Origin: Thiotrichaceae bacterium
GTDB taxonomy: Bacteria > Pseudomonadota > Gammaproteobacteria > Beggiatoales > Beggiatoaceae
NCBI GenBank assembly: GCA_028688145.1
Contig: JAQTYU010000004.1
Span: 119,569-183,568 of the forward strand
DNA length: 64,000 nucleotides
Direction: 5' to 3'
Shown: in pieces, positions 38,689 to 48,239 of the stretch
How positions within the stretch are numbered: position 1 is the first letter of the stretch
How the letters are laid out: each line of letters starts with the position of its first letter
Notes under the pieces: model-generated
The model's database searches: none
Seen by the model: only the letters and a program-made list of their open reading frames with translations
Told to the model about the DNA's origin: nothing
Translations under genes and position numbers: made by a program

Positions 38689-40863
38689 ATGTCAAAATTA
38701 TCACGTCGTTTATTAGTTTTATTGATACTTATCCCCTTTGGAGTAACGGGCTGTATTGATGGCAATATCACTTTAGGGATTATTACCGCCTTGGCAGTGG
38801 CGGCGGCAGCCAGCAAGGGGGGTGGCAGTAGCGATTCCAGCACCACGACGACCACAACCCCCGTTACCAATAAAACCTACAGTGAACAAAGCTATGATGG
38901 CAGTACCGACGACTTATTAACTGCAGGTTTAGGGCAATCAGGCTTAAGCAGCCAACCTGCAATTACTGACTCGACTAATCCCACTGTTGCCGAATTACGC
39001 CGTGCTGCAATTGCAAATCAATATCAAAATACCGTGGACATGCGCACCCGCAGCGGTTATGGCACTTTATACGGCGCGGCAGTTGCAGGAAAATTCAGCA
39101 ACCCCAGCAGCGATGGCAAAGTCCCCGGCAAAGAATATATCACCTATGTTGACGACGGCTCAGGCAAGAAAAACGTTATCTTAATGGTGCAAGTACCCAG
39201 CAGTTTCAGCCGCACTAACCCTTGCATCGTTGCCACCGCATCGCCCGAAGCACGCGGTATTTACGGCGCAATTGCCCAAGCAGGCGAATGGGGTTTAAAA
39301 AATGGTTGCGCAGTTGCCTACACGGATAAAGGCGCGGGCATTGGTGAACATGATTTATTCACCGACACCGTCAACACTCGCGACGGCTCTCGTACCACCT
39401 CCACTAATGCCGCTAAACTCACGCATTTCAGTGCGCAAGGTACGAGTCAATTAGACCTCGCAGGTTATAACGCGCTGTATCCTTATCGTGCCGCGTTAAA
39501 ACATGCCCATTCTCAACAAAATCCCGAAGCCGATTGGGGTTCAAATGTCTTAAGTTCCGTACAATTTGCCTTTCAAATCCTGAATTTATCGGTTACTGAC
39601 AGTTTGGGCAATGCCAGCACTTTGAATGCGAATAACACCATCGTGATTGCTGCGGGCATGTCCACAGGCGGCACAGCGGTTTTGAAAGCCGCAGAGCAAG
39701 ACAGCAATGGTTTAATTGATGGCGTGGTCGCCGCAGCGCCCGTGCTGAATGTGCGCAATTCCAGCTCCCTCCAAAGTTTCAGCATTCGCCAAGGTACGCA
39801 AACTTTTGCCAACAGCGTTTATAACAAGACCTTATTTGATGTTTGGACTTACTATAATTTGTACCATCCTTGCGCCAGCGCGAGCGATGGCACTTTTAGC
39901 GGCTTTACGGGACGCTGCACCGTGTTGCGCAATTCAGGCTTATTAACCAGCGATACTTTGCTTGGGCAAATTACCGAAGCGCAAAAGAAACTCAATGATT
40001 ACGGTGCATTAAGCAGCAGTAACACCATTGCGAATATGTACGGCGCATCGGATTTATACACCAGTTATGCCCACGGCTTCGCCAGTGCGTATGGAAAATT
40101 TAGTGTGGTGGATAATTTATGCGGTTATAGCTATGCAGGCTTAAACGCGAATCAGCCCGCACAGCGCACGCTGGCAACTTTGTCAAAAGATTATCAAGTC
40201 AGCAATGGTTTGGCAGGCAGTGGCAGCGTGGGCTTGGTGAATAATCAGCTCGGGGTTTCGGTACGTATGAGCACCGACACTTCAAGCAGCAATGGCTTGG
40301 ATTATTTCACCCAAGGCGCATTATGCTTACGTAATCTTGCCGTGACCGCAGGCAGTTTGGTGAATAGTTCGGGCGGGTTGATTGTGAATAGCGACTCTAA
40401 CAATGTAAACCGTGTGCAATCGGGTTTGCAACAAGTGCTTCCCACGGCGAACTTATTGGGCAAGCCAACGTTAATTCTACAAGGGCGTGATGATGCTTTA
40501 GCACCTGCGAATTTTAGCGGACGTTTCTACTTCGGTTTAAACCAAGCGACCCAAGGCACTGGTTCAAAAGTTGCGTATATTGAAGTGAAAAATGCGCATC
40601 ATTTTGATGTTTTGAATCAACGCTATAACATCGATACTGAAGTGCCAATGCAATATTATTTCCATCAAGCACTTGATAAGATGTATGACACGCTGAAAAA
40701 TAAAGCCACTTTACCCAGCAGCCAAGTGTTGCCGACTAAGCCTTTAAGCAGCACCCCGACCAACAGCACTTTAGTCAAAGAAACTAATTTACCCAGCATT
40801 GGCAGTAGCAATGCTTGCTCGATTACTTTCAGTAACAGTGTGTTGAATATTCCTGAGTGTTAA
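38689..40863 (+). CDS. 3-hydroxybutyrate oligomer hydrolase, lipoprotein
   Basis: 724 residues. Lipoprotein signal with lipobox GVTGC (Cys22) and a Ser/Thr-rich linker. The rest matches the D-3-hydroxybutyrate oligomer hydrolase family: MRTRSGYGTLYGAAVAGKF, CIVATASPEARGIYGAI, AYTDKGAGIG, and AAGMSTGGTAV with the probable nucleophile Ser. LQGRDDALAPANFSGRFY and AHHFDVLN supply the likely Asp and His. It would split PHB oligomers outside the cytoplasm. A single-gene unit with its own terminator. Confidence 0.88.
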   Translation: MSKLSRRLLVLLILIPFGVTGCIDGNITLGIITALAVAAAASKGGGSSDSSTTTTTTPVTNKTYSEQSYDGSTDDLLTAGLGQSGLSSQPAITDSTNPTVAELRRAAIANQYQNTVDMRTRSGYGTLYGAAVAGKFSNPSSDGKVPGKEYITYVDDGSGKKNVILMVQVPSSFSRTNPCIVATASPEARGIYGAIAQAGEWGLKNGCAVAYTDKGAGIGEHDLFTDTVNTRDGSRTTSTNAAKLTHFSAQGTSQLDLAGYNALYPYRAALKHAHSQQNPEADWGSNVLSSVQFAFQILNLSVTDSLGNASTLNANNTIVIAAGMSTGGTAVLKAAEQDSNGLIDGVVAAAPVLNVRNSSSLQSFSIRQGTQTFANSVYNKTLFDVWTYYNLYHPCASASDGTFSGFTGRCTVLRNSGLLTSDTLLGQITEAQKKLNDYGALSSSNTIANMYGASDLYTSYAHGFASAYGKFSVVDNLCGYSYAGLNANQPAQRTLATLSKDYQVSNGLAGSGSVGLVNNQLGVSVRMSTDTSSSNGLDYFTQGALCLRNLAVTAGSLVNSSGGLIVNSDSNNVNRVQSGLQQVLPTANLLGKPTLILQGRDDALAPANFSGRFYFGLNQATQGTGSKVAYIEVKNAHHFDVLNQRYNIDTEVPMQYYFHQALDKMYDTLKNKATLPSSQVLPTKPLSSTPTNSTLVKETNLPSIGSSNACSITFSNSVLNIPEC

Positions 40864-40881
40864 TTTAGTAGTTTGAAATAA

Positions 40882-40921
40882 AAAAGCCCCCCCAAACTAT
40901 AAAAGTTTAGGGGGGCTTTAG
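40882..40921. terminator. Bidirectional Rho-independent terminator
   Basis: AAAGCCCCCCCAAACT and AGTTTAGGGGGGCTTT pair around ATAAA between two convergent genes. A-rich and T-containing flanks on both sides suit termination in both directions. Confidence 0.82.
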
Positions 40922-40938
40922 TTTAGAACAAATAGAAC

Positions 40939-41740
40939 CTATTGAATGGTCACATCAATCGTGTTGGGAACAGTATTCATAATAACCGTCCCATCTTCCA
41001 AACGATAGCCAAACACAATGCTCAAGCCACCTGTTGCAATGAAGTTGCCGATGAACATATCCACTTCTTGCACAGAGTCTAAATACACCCCTTTCTTAAA
41101 AGCGACCAAAGTAGGGAGTTTTTGATCCCAAACTAAGATATTTGCTTTGTTATCAGCTATGTAATAACCCAGTGGTTTACTATCTAGACTAGCCGTACTG
41201 CTCCAATAAGGAGAATACACAAACAGGTCTACTTTTTTCCCGACATGTTCAGGTTCGGCAATCACTCTGCCACGTATCACCACAGGTTCTGCAAGTAGTT
41301 GCACAGTTTTGCGCACAAAGGGTTTATTACTTACGGAAATACCCCCATAGAATACCGTATTAATTGAGGTGCTATTTCCTGTGGCATCAATTGCGAGAGG
41401 TTTTTCCAAAACAGGCAAACTAATATTATCCTTGATAGTGACCCCTGGTTCCAAAATTACCCCTTTCCCTAACGTAATCCCCCAAAGCACGCTACCCTGT
41501 TTGATAGTGACATTTTCCAATAAGGCTGGAGCATTGGGATTGCCCTTGATATTACCTTGTAAAATACCACCTATCAGAGAAGCATTTGCAGTGAAGGTGA
41601 CATTCTCGAGATAACCACCCACAGTGCTGCTGTTGATGATTTTACCTGAGAGGAAACCGCCTTTAATATAACGTCCCTTGAACTCAATATCACTGATAAT
41701 CCCTGCATTTTCTAAATAGCCCGTGATAAAACCGCCAAGC
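40939..41740 (-). pseudogene. C-terminal solenoid part of a surface protein, out of frame
   Basis: Open from about 41740 down to the stop at 40939; the only ATG is internal (41622). Repeats such as GGFITGYLEN, GGFLSGKI, GGYLENVTF and GITLGKGVILEPGVTI suggest a right-handed beta-solenoid, then a domain ending MNTVPNTIDVTIQ. It continues the Ig-like protein encoded upstream (ending 41712) but in another frame, so the two are one gene broken by a frameshift or an out-of-frame deletion near 41735. Confidence 0.7.
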
Positions 41741-43190
41741 CTGTAGGGGTAGGCGTTCCCGTTACGGTAAAGTTCACTGTAATAGGAGTCCCTAAAGTGC
41801 TTAAGGGAGCGGCTGAAGTTAAGGTCATGCTAGGAGTTGCCTTACTCACGATTAAGTTACCATCTGCACAAGTGCTGATAATATAATTGGTTGCACTACT
41901 ACTGCTATTATCGCAAGTAATCGGATAGCTGCCGAGGGCACTGGCTACGGTCGCTGTAGTACTGGCAGTGGGCGGGGTGCTAATTACACTGTTGCTGTCT
42001 CCGTTCACTAAGCCTGTGTAGCTAATAGTAAAAGTGGGATTTGCTACATTTAAGAGGCGAGTTTTATTGTCTACTTGAGCTGTAATCGATTTTTTAGCAA
42101 CTGTAATGTCTTGGCTGACTTGGGAAGCTGCGCTATAACTTGCATTCCCTGCTTGGTCTACAGTCACAGTACAAGTTCCTACACCGATGATGCTTAGCGT
42201 TGAACCTGTAACGCTACAAACACTTGCGGTTGTACTAGCAAAACTCACTGCATTGCCTGATGCTCCACCTGTGGCACTTAAAGTAATTGGGCTATCGCCA
42301 TAGGTTGCTGAGTTTACAGGCACGAAACCAGTTATTGTTTGTACAGTACAAGCATTTGTTGTTGCACTTGCGGTAATACTAGAGGAATCACCATTAGCAT
42401 TTGTTGCTTTTAATGTGTAGTTATAAGTCGTTCCACAAGTTAAGCCTGTGTGACTATAACTGGTCGCATTTGCAGCAGTAGTGGTAACTAAGGTTCCCGC
42501 AGGTTGTTCAATTTTGAATCCTGTTTCATCAGAACTATTATCTGTCCAGCTTAAATCGATTTGAGCCGTTGAAACAACTGTTGCGGTAAAACTAGAAGGT
42601 GCGGTAGGAACTGCTGGCACAATTAGAGGTGTACCACTAGAACTTTGAAAAACACCTGAGACAAAGGTATTTCCAGACAGAGTAAGAAGACCTTTTGCTG
42701 TGGAACCGCTGGGAAAAGTTGCTCCAGTATCAACACAATACATTGTAGCTTGGGTGGGTAATGTAATACTTGACGTGCCTGACGTATAATCTACCGAATT
42801 GCAATCATCTCCGGGATTAGCAGCTATAATCCTTATGTTACTGGGAGCACTTCGATAAGTAGTGCAATTGGGTGTGTTTCTGCTACTAGTTCCTCCTGTT
42901 AGGGGAGTACCTAACGACTTACATCTCTCTACCCAAGCATTGGAACGTTCGACTACCCATCTTGCTTTGACTGGCACAAAGCCTGTTTTACATTGCGCTA
43001 ACTTTTCTTGTTTTGAGGGTTTAGGAGATAGCTCAAATTGGATTTTATCCATGATTTCAGGATAAATCTTTTCTAACTCTTTCCGAATACGTTCTGGGTG
43101 ATAGCTATTATCCAACAAGATTGTAGTTTTCGGCCTATCTAAGGGCTTATCCCTAAAGTAGTCGAGATTCTGCTTGAACATCTCTATCAA
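41712..43190 (-). pseudogene. Transposase / Ig-like surface protein chimera
   Basis: 492 codons. Residues 1-93 are the C-terminal part of an IS5/IS427 transposase (ILLDNSYHPERIRKEL, ARWVVERSNAWVERCKSL). From residue ~94 the frame continues into an unrelated secreted-type protein: a fibronectin type III domain (PSSFTATVVSTAQIDLSW), MBG/Ig-like domains (GFVPVNSATYGDSPITLSAT; TFTISYTGLVNGD) and the start of another Ig repeat (VTGTPTPTG). No signal peptide remains. The IS junction (~42911) removed the gene's 5' end; the 3' end is frameshifted near 41735. Probably non-functional. Confidence 0.75.
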
Positions 43191-43560
43191 ACCGACATCA
43201 TCGCTGATATTTGGCTTTGCTACAGTACGTGAACAAAGGAAAGCCTGAACTATCCACGGCTAAATGTCTTTTAATACCATAGGTGGCTTTGTAAAAACAA
43301 AAGCCCTTGCTTTGAAGACTGGCGAGACAGGTGTCACCGCTTGGGAATCCACCATTATCAGGCTTGTCCACTTAGCGTTTTTGTTCTCTGAGGCTTTCAT
43401 GTAAACGAGACATCAGTTTATCGATGACACCCGTAGCCCGCCATCGTTTGTAATGCCAATAGACTGTTGAATCTGGAATAAGAACTCATTTTATCTCGCT
43501 TTGATTCTCTATCCCTCATCTTTATACATCTTACACAAGACTTCAAATCGGTTCTATAAG
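42911..43560 (-). mobile_element. Decayed IS5/IS427-type insertion sequence
   Basis: The left end at ~43559 matches, inverted, 2760 onwards. The minus strand reads YWHYKRWRATGVIDKLMS, SLREQKR, FYKATYGIKRHLAVDSSGF and MFKQNLDYFRDKPLDRPK in several frames. The N-terminal ~75 bp coding for SSLNDAEWAELP is deleted (the join is in TTCCAG|ATTCAACAGTC near 43478). The right end is lost at ~42911 in the fusion with the surface-protein gene. Confidence 0.8.
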
Positions 43561-43581
43561 GCGTAGCCGCCATACACCTTA
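43556..43581. repeat. GGCGTAGCCGCC repeat unit
   Basis: ATAAGGCGTAGCCGCCATACACC matches the half-unit ATAAGGCGTAGCCGCCATGCACC on the minus strand at 52746-52768. It lies exactly at the left tip of the IS remnant, perhaps as its target. Confidence 0.55.
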
Positions 43582-43661
43582 CGAACTGCTTATAAATTCA
43601 ACAACATAACTTCTAAAGTAACTACGGGTTTTAATTGCGATCCTCTAAAAGGGGCGCTGTT

Positions 43662-44762
43662 TTACCCCAACACTTTTTTAAGTGCCTCTAAGAAACGCTG
43701 ATTTTCCTCAGGTTTTCCGATACTGATACGCAAATGTTGCGGCATTCCATAATTTGCAATCGGGCGGACAATCACCCCTTCCCGCAATAAATTTTCATAA
43801 ACAGGCGCGGCGACCTGTCCCACATCCACAGTTACGAAATTGCCCACAGACGGAATATAATCCAAACCCATCGCGGCAAAACCTGCGGTTAATTGCGCCA
43901 TACCAGCGCGATTTAACGCCACTGATTGCTGCAAATATTCCTGATCTCGCAATGCCGCAGCCGCAGCCGCCAAGGCAAAAGAATTGACATTAAACGGTTG
44001 GCGCACGCGATTTAACACGTTGGTGATGTCAGCAGCAGCGGCGGCATAACCCACCCGCAATGAGGCTAAACCATAAGCTTTGGAAAAAGTGCGTGTTACC
44101 ACTAAATTGGGAAATTCCGTTAATAATTCCAAACCATTAGGAAAAGTTGGCTCGTCCACATATTCAGAATAAGCTTCATCCAAAACCACCACTACATTGC
44201 TCGGCACTTGGCGCAAAAATGCGTGCAAGCTGTCGCGGTCTAACCAAGTTCCTGTGGGATTATTCGGATTGGCGATAAAAATCACGCGGGTATTGGTTTG
44301 AATTGCGCCCAACATTGCAGTTAAATCATGTCCCCAATTTTTGGCGGGGGTGATAATCGCTTGTGCGCCAATGGCTTGAGTCACAATTGGGTAAACCGCA
44401 AACGCATGTTGTGAGAATAAAACTGAATCTTGATTGCTCACAAAGCCGCGTGCGATTAATTCCAGCAAATCGTTTGAGCCATTGCCTAAAGTAATATTGT
44501 TCAAAGTCACGCCAAACTGTTCAAAAATCGCTTGTTTAAGCACAAAACCATTGCCGTCGGGATAACGGGTAATTTCTGCTAACTCTGTTTGAATGGCGGC
44601 GATTGCGCGCGGACTTGCGCCTAAAGGGTTTTCATTGGAGGCAAGCTTAATTGCGTTTTGAATGCCGTATTCGCGTTCTAATTCTGCAAGCGGTTTGCCG
44701 GGTTGATAGGGGTGTAAACCTTGTACGCCAGAAGTGGCGAGCTGGGTGAAATCGCAAGACAT
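43662..44762 (-). CDS. hisC: Histidinol-phosphate aminotransferase
   Basis: PLP-dependent class II aminotransferase of histidine synthesis, 366 residues. LASNENPLGASP near the N-terminus, NPNNPTGT, LDEAYSEYV (PLP Asp/Tyr) and TRTFSKAYGLASLRVGY with the Schiff-base lysine are all present. A single gene here; no other his genes adjacent, as is common for a second or scattered hisC. Confidence 0.95.
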   Translation of the reverse strand: MSCDFTQLATSGVQGLHPYQPGKPLAELEREYGIQNAIKLASNENPLGASPRAIAAIQTELAEITRYPDGNGFVLKQAIFEQFGVTLNNITLGNGSNDLLELIARGFVSNQDSVLFSQHAFAVYPIVTQAIGAQAIITPAKNWGHDLTAMLGAIQTNTRVIFIANPNNPTGTWLDRDSLHAFLRQVPSNVVVVLDEAYSEYVDEPTFPNGLELLTEFPNLVVTRTFSKAYGLASLRVGYAAAAADITNVLNRVRQPFNVNSFALAAAAAALRDQEYLQQSVALNRAGMAQLTAGFAAMGLDYIPSVGNFVTVDVGQVAAPVYENLLREGVIVRPIANYGMPQHLRISIGKPEENQRFLEALKKVLG

Positions 44763-45252
44763 AGTGTTTTAGAATAATTTGAAGTGAAGGGAAGTGAGCA
44801 ATTCTGACATTGCGCGGTGTGGAGTTCAAGGGTGAAGAACTACGCTCTCAAGCTGCAAAGATGTTATTTGTCTGAAGCAGGATTTACAGGATCAAAGGAT
44901 TTTCAGAATTAAAGAAACAACTTCCTCGTTTCCTCGTTCCCAAACTCTGTTTGGGAATGCCTGTGTGTCAAGCTCGGCTTGACAATACAGTACAGTTATA
45001 TTGTCCTCACATTGGAAATGAGAAATTATGAATGCTGAATGTATTATCTCGTTATTTATTGAATATGTTTCAGGTTTTCCGAATCGTCAAGCAGAGCTTG
45101 ACGTGCAGGCATTCCCAAACAGAGTTTGGGAACGAGGAAAATTCCCCCGCATTACGTTGCGCTGCATACGGGCTACAAAAAAGAGGGGGAAATTTTAGAG
45201 GTTTGCGTAGGTACGATTTAACCCGTACCCACAGCAGTTTCAATGCGGAAGT
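44763..45252. other. Intergenic region with nested-palindrome element
   Basis: Holds the MITE-like copy B and a C/G-rich tract CCCCCGC...GAGGGGG (about 45149-45190). No gene seen. Confidence 0.5.
44933..45136. repeat. Nested-palindrome MITE-like element, copy B
   Basis: 204 bp, same plan as copy A at 28244-28440: CCCAAACTCTGTTTGGG and GTCAAGCTCGGCTTGAC on the left, GTCAAGCAGAGCTTGAC and CCCAAACAGAGTTTGGG on the right. The variable central bases of each palindrome changed in a compensated way, so the inverted ends still match. The middle is AT-rich and diverged. Confidence 0.85.
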
Positions 45253-45603
45253 TTAGGCAATGGGCGTGAGGTGCTTAGAACCGAGTTCACCCCACAGCTT
45301 TTCCAATTGGTAAAACTCGCGGGTTTCAGCTTGCATCACATGCACGATGACATCGCCCAGGTCGATTAAAGCCCACTCGCCTGCATCTAAACCTTCATCA
45401 CCCAAAGGACGCAAACCGTTTTCTTTAATTTTAATATCGACATTGCGCGCCAGTGATGCCACATGACGACTCGAATTACCCGTAGCGATAACCATCGTAT
45501 CGGTGATGCTGCTGATGGCGTGTACGTCTAAAATTTTGATGTCACGGGCTTTTAAATCTTCTAGGGCTTCGATCACAATGTTGATTACGGTATCAGTTTG
45601 CAT
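45253..45603 (-). CDS. rsfS: Ribosome silencing factor
   Basis: 116 residues of the RsfS/Iojap family. It binds uL14 and blocks subunit joining in starvation. Family core [35 protein letters not shown] and [14 protein letters not shown] all present. It follows nadD by 7 bases on the same strand, the usual gammaproteobacterial order; rlmH is missing, with repeat DNA downstream instead. Confidence 0.95.
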   Translation of the reverse strand: MQTDTVINIVIEALEDLKARDIKILDVHAISSITDTMVIATGNSSRHVASLARNVDIKIKENGLRPLGDEGLDAGEWALIDLGDVIVHVMQAETREFYQLEKLWGELGSKHLTPIA

Positions 45604-45610
45604 AGTATTC

Positions 45611-46255
45611 CTAACGGTAAAGTTGATGCGTATTAATGAGCTTTAAAACATGCTCAGGCAATAAATAACAGGGATTTTTTCCCATGCTCAAGAGCGCGCG
45701 AATTTGGGTGGCTGAGATGGTCAGCATTGGAATTTCTTGAATGAAAATTGCGCCCGCCGTGCGTCGTTCAAGTTCATGCAGTTCAGTCACTTGGTGAGTA
45801 TTCAGAAAATCCCGAATCACTTCACTCATGGGTAATAATTTACCCAAGCGTTGCACGATGACTAAATGCGCATATTCAATCAGACGTTCCCATTGATGCC
45901 AATGCGGCAAACCCATAAACGCATCCATGCCCAAAATTAAACACAGGCTACGCTCTGGAAATTCCTCACGCAAACTGCACAAAGTATCCACCATGTACGA
46001 AGGCGCGGCACGGCGCAATTCACGATCATCAGCGACTAAACCTTCAACGCCTGCAATCGCAGCTTGCACCATTGCAAGACGTAATTCGGCACTGGCTGAA
46101 GGTTGTTCACGGTGCGGCGGATAGGCGGAGGGAATTAAATGAATGCGGTCTAAATCCAAACGTTCATAAAGTTCAATCGCTAAACGCAAATGCCCGTGAT
46201 GAATCGGGTCAAAAGTACCGCCAAGAATTCCAATGGGTTTCTGCTGCACAGTCAT
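45611..46255 (-). CDS. nadD: Nicotinate-nucleotide adenylyltransferase
   Basis: 214 residues. Makes deamido-NAD from NaMN and [18 protein letters not shown] carries the HxGH nucleotidyltransferase motif; [17 protein letters not shown] and [10 protein letters not shown] complete the family pattern. Operon with rsfS. Confidence 0.95.
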   Translation of the reverse strand: MTVQQKPIGILGGTFDPIHHGHLRLAIELYERLDLDRIHLIPSAYPPHREQPSASAELRLAMVQAAIAGVEGLVADDRELRRAAPSYMVDTLCSLREEFPERSLCLILGMDAFMGLPHWHQWERLIEYAHLVIVQRLGKLLPMSEVIRDFLNTHQVTELHELERRTAGAIFIQEIPMLTISATQIRALLSMGKNPCYLLPEHVLKLINTHQLYR

Positions 46256-46452
46256 GCTGGGTTTAATAAGTTATGGAGGCGTATCATGCAAGTTCAGTCT
46301 TGATTGACAAACTTGCCTTGAAAACACTGGAGCTTGCTTGAGCCAATCCAGTCAATTGCTGCTATTGTAGCAGAGTTCGCAACAGATAGTGCGCATAAAA
46401 TCTTGTAATTATGCGTAATAACAGCATGTTGAATACGCTTTACAGCTTAGAT

Positions 46453-47028
46453 TTAAGCTTGAGCAATTAACAAGGCTTGATTACGAAAACCTTGGCTGCT
46501 GTCGCCTAAATTGCCTTCTTCATGGTAAATAATCACTTTCAGTCCTGAAAACAAGCGCAATAATTCGCCCGCTGCCAAACGATAGGCGGGATTGCGCGGC
46601 GGGCTGTCCAAATCCACGGCTTCATGACTAAAAGTTTGATAAATTAAAATGCCGCCTTTCGTCAGTGCGTTTTTCAAAGGCACAGCTAAATCACGATCTA
46701 AAAAATGACTGACCACAATCACATCAAAACTGTTCACAGCGGGTGGATTCAACACCACATCGCGCACTTCTGTATTTAATGACAAAGCTAAATCCTGAGC
46801 CAGTTGTTGTAATTGGGTAATTCCTTGCGCTGAAAAATCCCACGCGCTGCATTCTAAACCCAATTGTGCCAAAAACAGTGCGTTTCCGCCCAAACCACAG
46901 GCTAAATCCAGAGCTTTTCCTGTTTTTGGCAGCAAATATGCATATTTTTGTAATGAAAAACAGGCAGTCGGTAAAACAGTATTGCTTTGATAACGCTGAT
47001 TCCAATCTACGGCACTGTTACGTTTCAT
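46453..47028 (-). CDS. Class I SAM-dependent methyltransferase
   Basis: 191 residues, Rossmann fold: motif I ALDLACGLGGNALFLA, motif II acidic CSAWDFSAQG, motif IV FDVIVVSHFLDRDL. It resembles TehB-like small-molecule methyltransferases. Substrate unknown. Single-gene unit. Confidence 0.85.
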   Translation of the reverse strand: MKRNSAVDWNQRYQSNTVLPTACFSLQKYAYLLPKTGKALDLACGLGGNALFLAQLGLECSAWDFSAQGITQLQQLAQDLALSLNTEVRDVVLNPPAVNSFDVIVVSHFLDRDLAVPLKNALTKGGILIYQTFSHEAVDLDSPPRNPAYRLAAGELLRLFSGLKVIIYHEEGNLGDSSQGFRNQALLIAQA

Positions 47029-47437
47029 TGAATAGTTCCTGGTAAGTTTGATAAATATCTCATTGAATTTATAAATATAATTTTTAAAGCAGCTTAATAA
47101 TTATGCGCTATAACGACTATTTAAATAACATAATGACTGTTAATTTATAATGTTAATATTTAGCTACAATTCCCCATAAAGTTAAGCTTACTTCATGATT
47201 TTTTAGTTGTTTTTGTGGGAATTTGTGATTTTAGGTGATTTTAAGAGGTAGGTGAAATATGTTATACTTGGAAAAAGTGAGATATTATTTCATTTGTTAA
47301 ATATCTTATAAAAACAAGCGATTTAACCCCTGAATTTAGGCATTAACTCCAAAAAAGGCTCACCTAAATCGACCAAATCCACGGCGGGTGAGTATTCATC
47401 ACACAATGCTTAATCTTCACAGCATCGAGTCAATAGC
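47029..47437 (+). other. AT-rich intergenic region
   Basis: Divergent promoters for the methyltransferase and for the coiled-coil/OmpA pair must lie here. No gene or clear regulatory motif was recognised. Confidence 0.4.
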
Positions 47438-48139
47438 ATGGACACAGTAGCCAACACCAATACGCCACGTCTCGTTTATACGACACCCACGGGAGAAAGC
47501 CAAATGGGCAATGAACAAACTTATGCCAATACCTTGGATAAACAATTGCGCGTTGCTGAAGTCAGCTTGCGTCAAGATGAGCCTGCTGAAAAAGTGACCG
47601 CAGAAAATGTGCTTGACAGTGCCGCAGGAACCGTCGGCAACATCGACAAAATCCGCGATATTTTGTTTGGCGGACACATGCGCGATTATGACAAGCGTTT
47701 CAAGCGCATGGAAGATCGTTATTCACAAGAAACCACGCAACTGCGTGATGATTTAGCACAACGCATTCGCGCCCTTGAAGAATTACTGAATAATGAAGTT
47801 GATGGTCTCACAGAAAAAGCGAAAACGGATCGTCAAGAACGTCAAGCTGCCCATCAAGAAGTGCTGTACACCGTCAACAGCCTCAAAAATGAACTCAATA
47901 CCCGCGTCACCCAATTAGACGAACAATTTGCCAAAGACGTGAAACAAATGCGTCAGCAAATGCACAGCAAGTTTCAAGAGCTGGTTACGCAAATGCGTCA
48001 GCAAAACGATAACTTAGTCGGTTTGGTGAAGCAGGAAGTGGGACATTTACAAGAAGATAAAGTAAGTCGTACTGATCTCGCTTCCTTCTTCAGTGAATTT
48101 GCGCTGCGTCTGAACAAAGACCCCAAAGCCGATAAGTAA
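47438..48139 (+). CDS. Coiled-coil protein, partner of the downstream OmpA protein
   Basis: 233 residues, almost all charged helix with heptads from ~80 on, no signal peptide. The conserved-looking block NIDKIRDILFGGHMRDYDKR leads into the coiled coil; similar IRDILFG-x-x-MRDY blocks are recalled from cyanobacterial proteins of unknown function. ATG 47504 (MGNEQTYANT) has a better ribosome-binding site, GGGAGA, than ATG 47438. The next gene begins 100 bases downstream. Confidence 0.8.
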   Translation: MDTVANTNTPRLVYTTPTGESQMGNEQTYANTLDKQLRVAEVSLRQDEPAEKVTAENVLDSAAGTVGNIDKIRDILFGGHMRDYDKRFKRMEDRYSQETTQLRDDLAQRIRALEELLNNEVDGLTEKAKTDRQERQAAHQEVLYTVNSLKNELNTRVTQLDEQFAKDVKQMRQQMHSKFQELVTQMRQQNDNLVGLVKQEVGHLQEDKVSRTDLASFFSEFALRLNKDPKADK

Positions 48140-48239
48140 GTTTTATCACCCTGCTGCGCACGCTTTGCATGGTCGTGCGTGCAGGTAAAATACTGATTTC
48201 CTTTCTCGCCTGATCACTTTTAATTTCTGACTACGCCCA

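Noticed and set aside
45032..45256. Open frame running through copy B of the palindrome element
   Set aside because: Overlaps repeat DNA, has no ribosome-binding site and no family resemblance.
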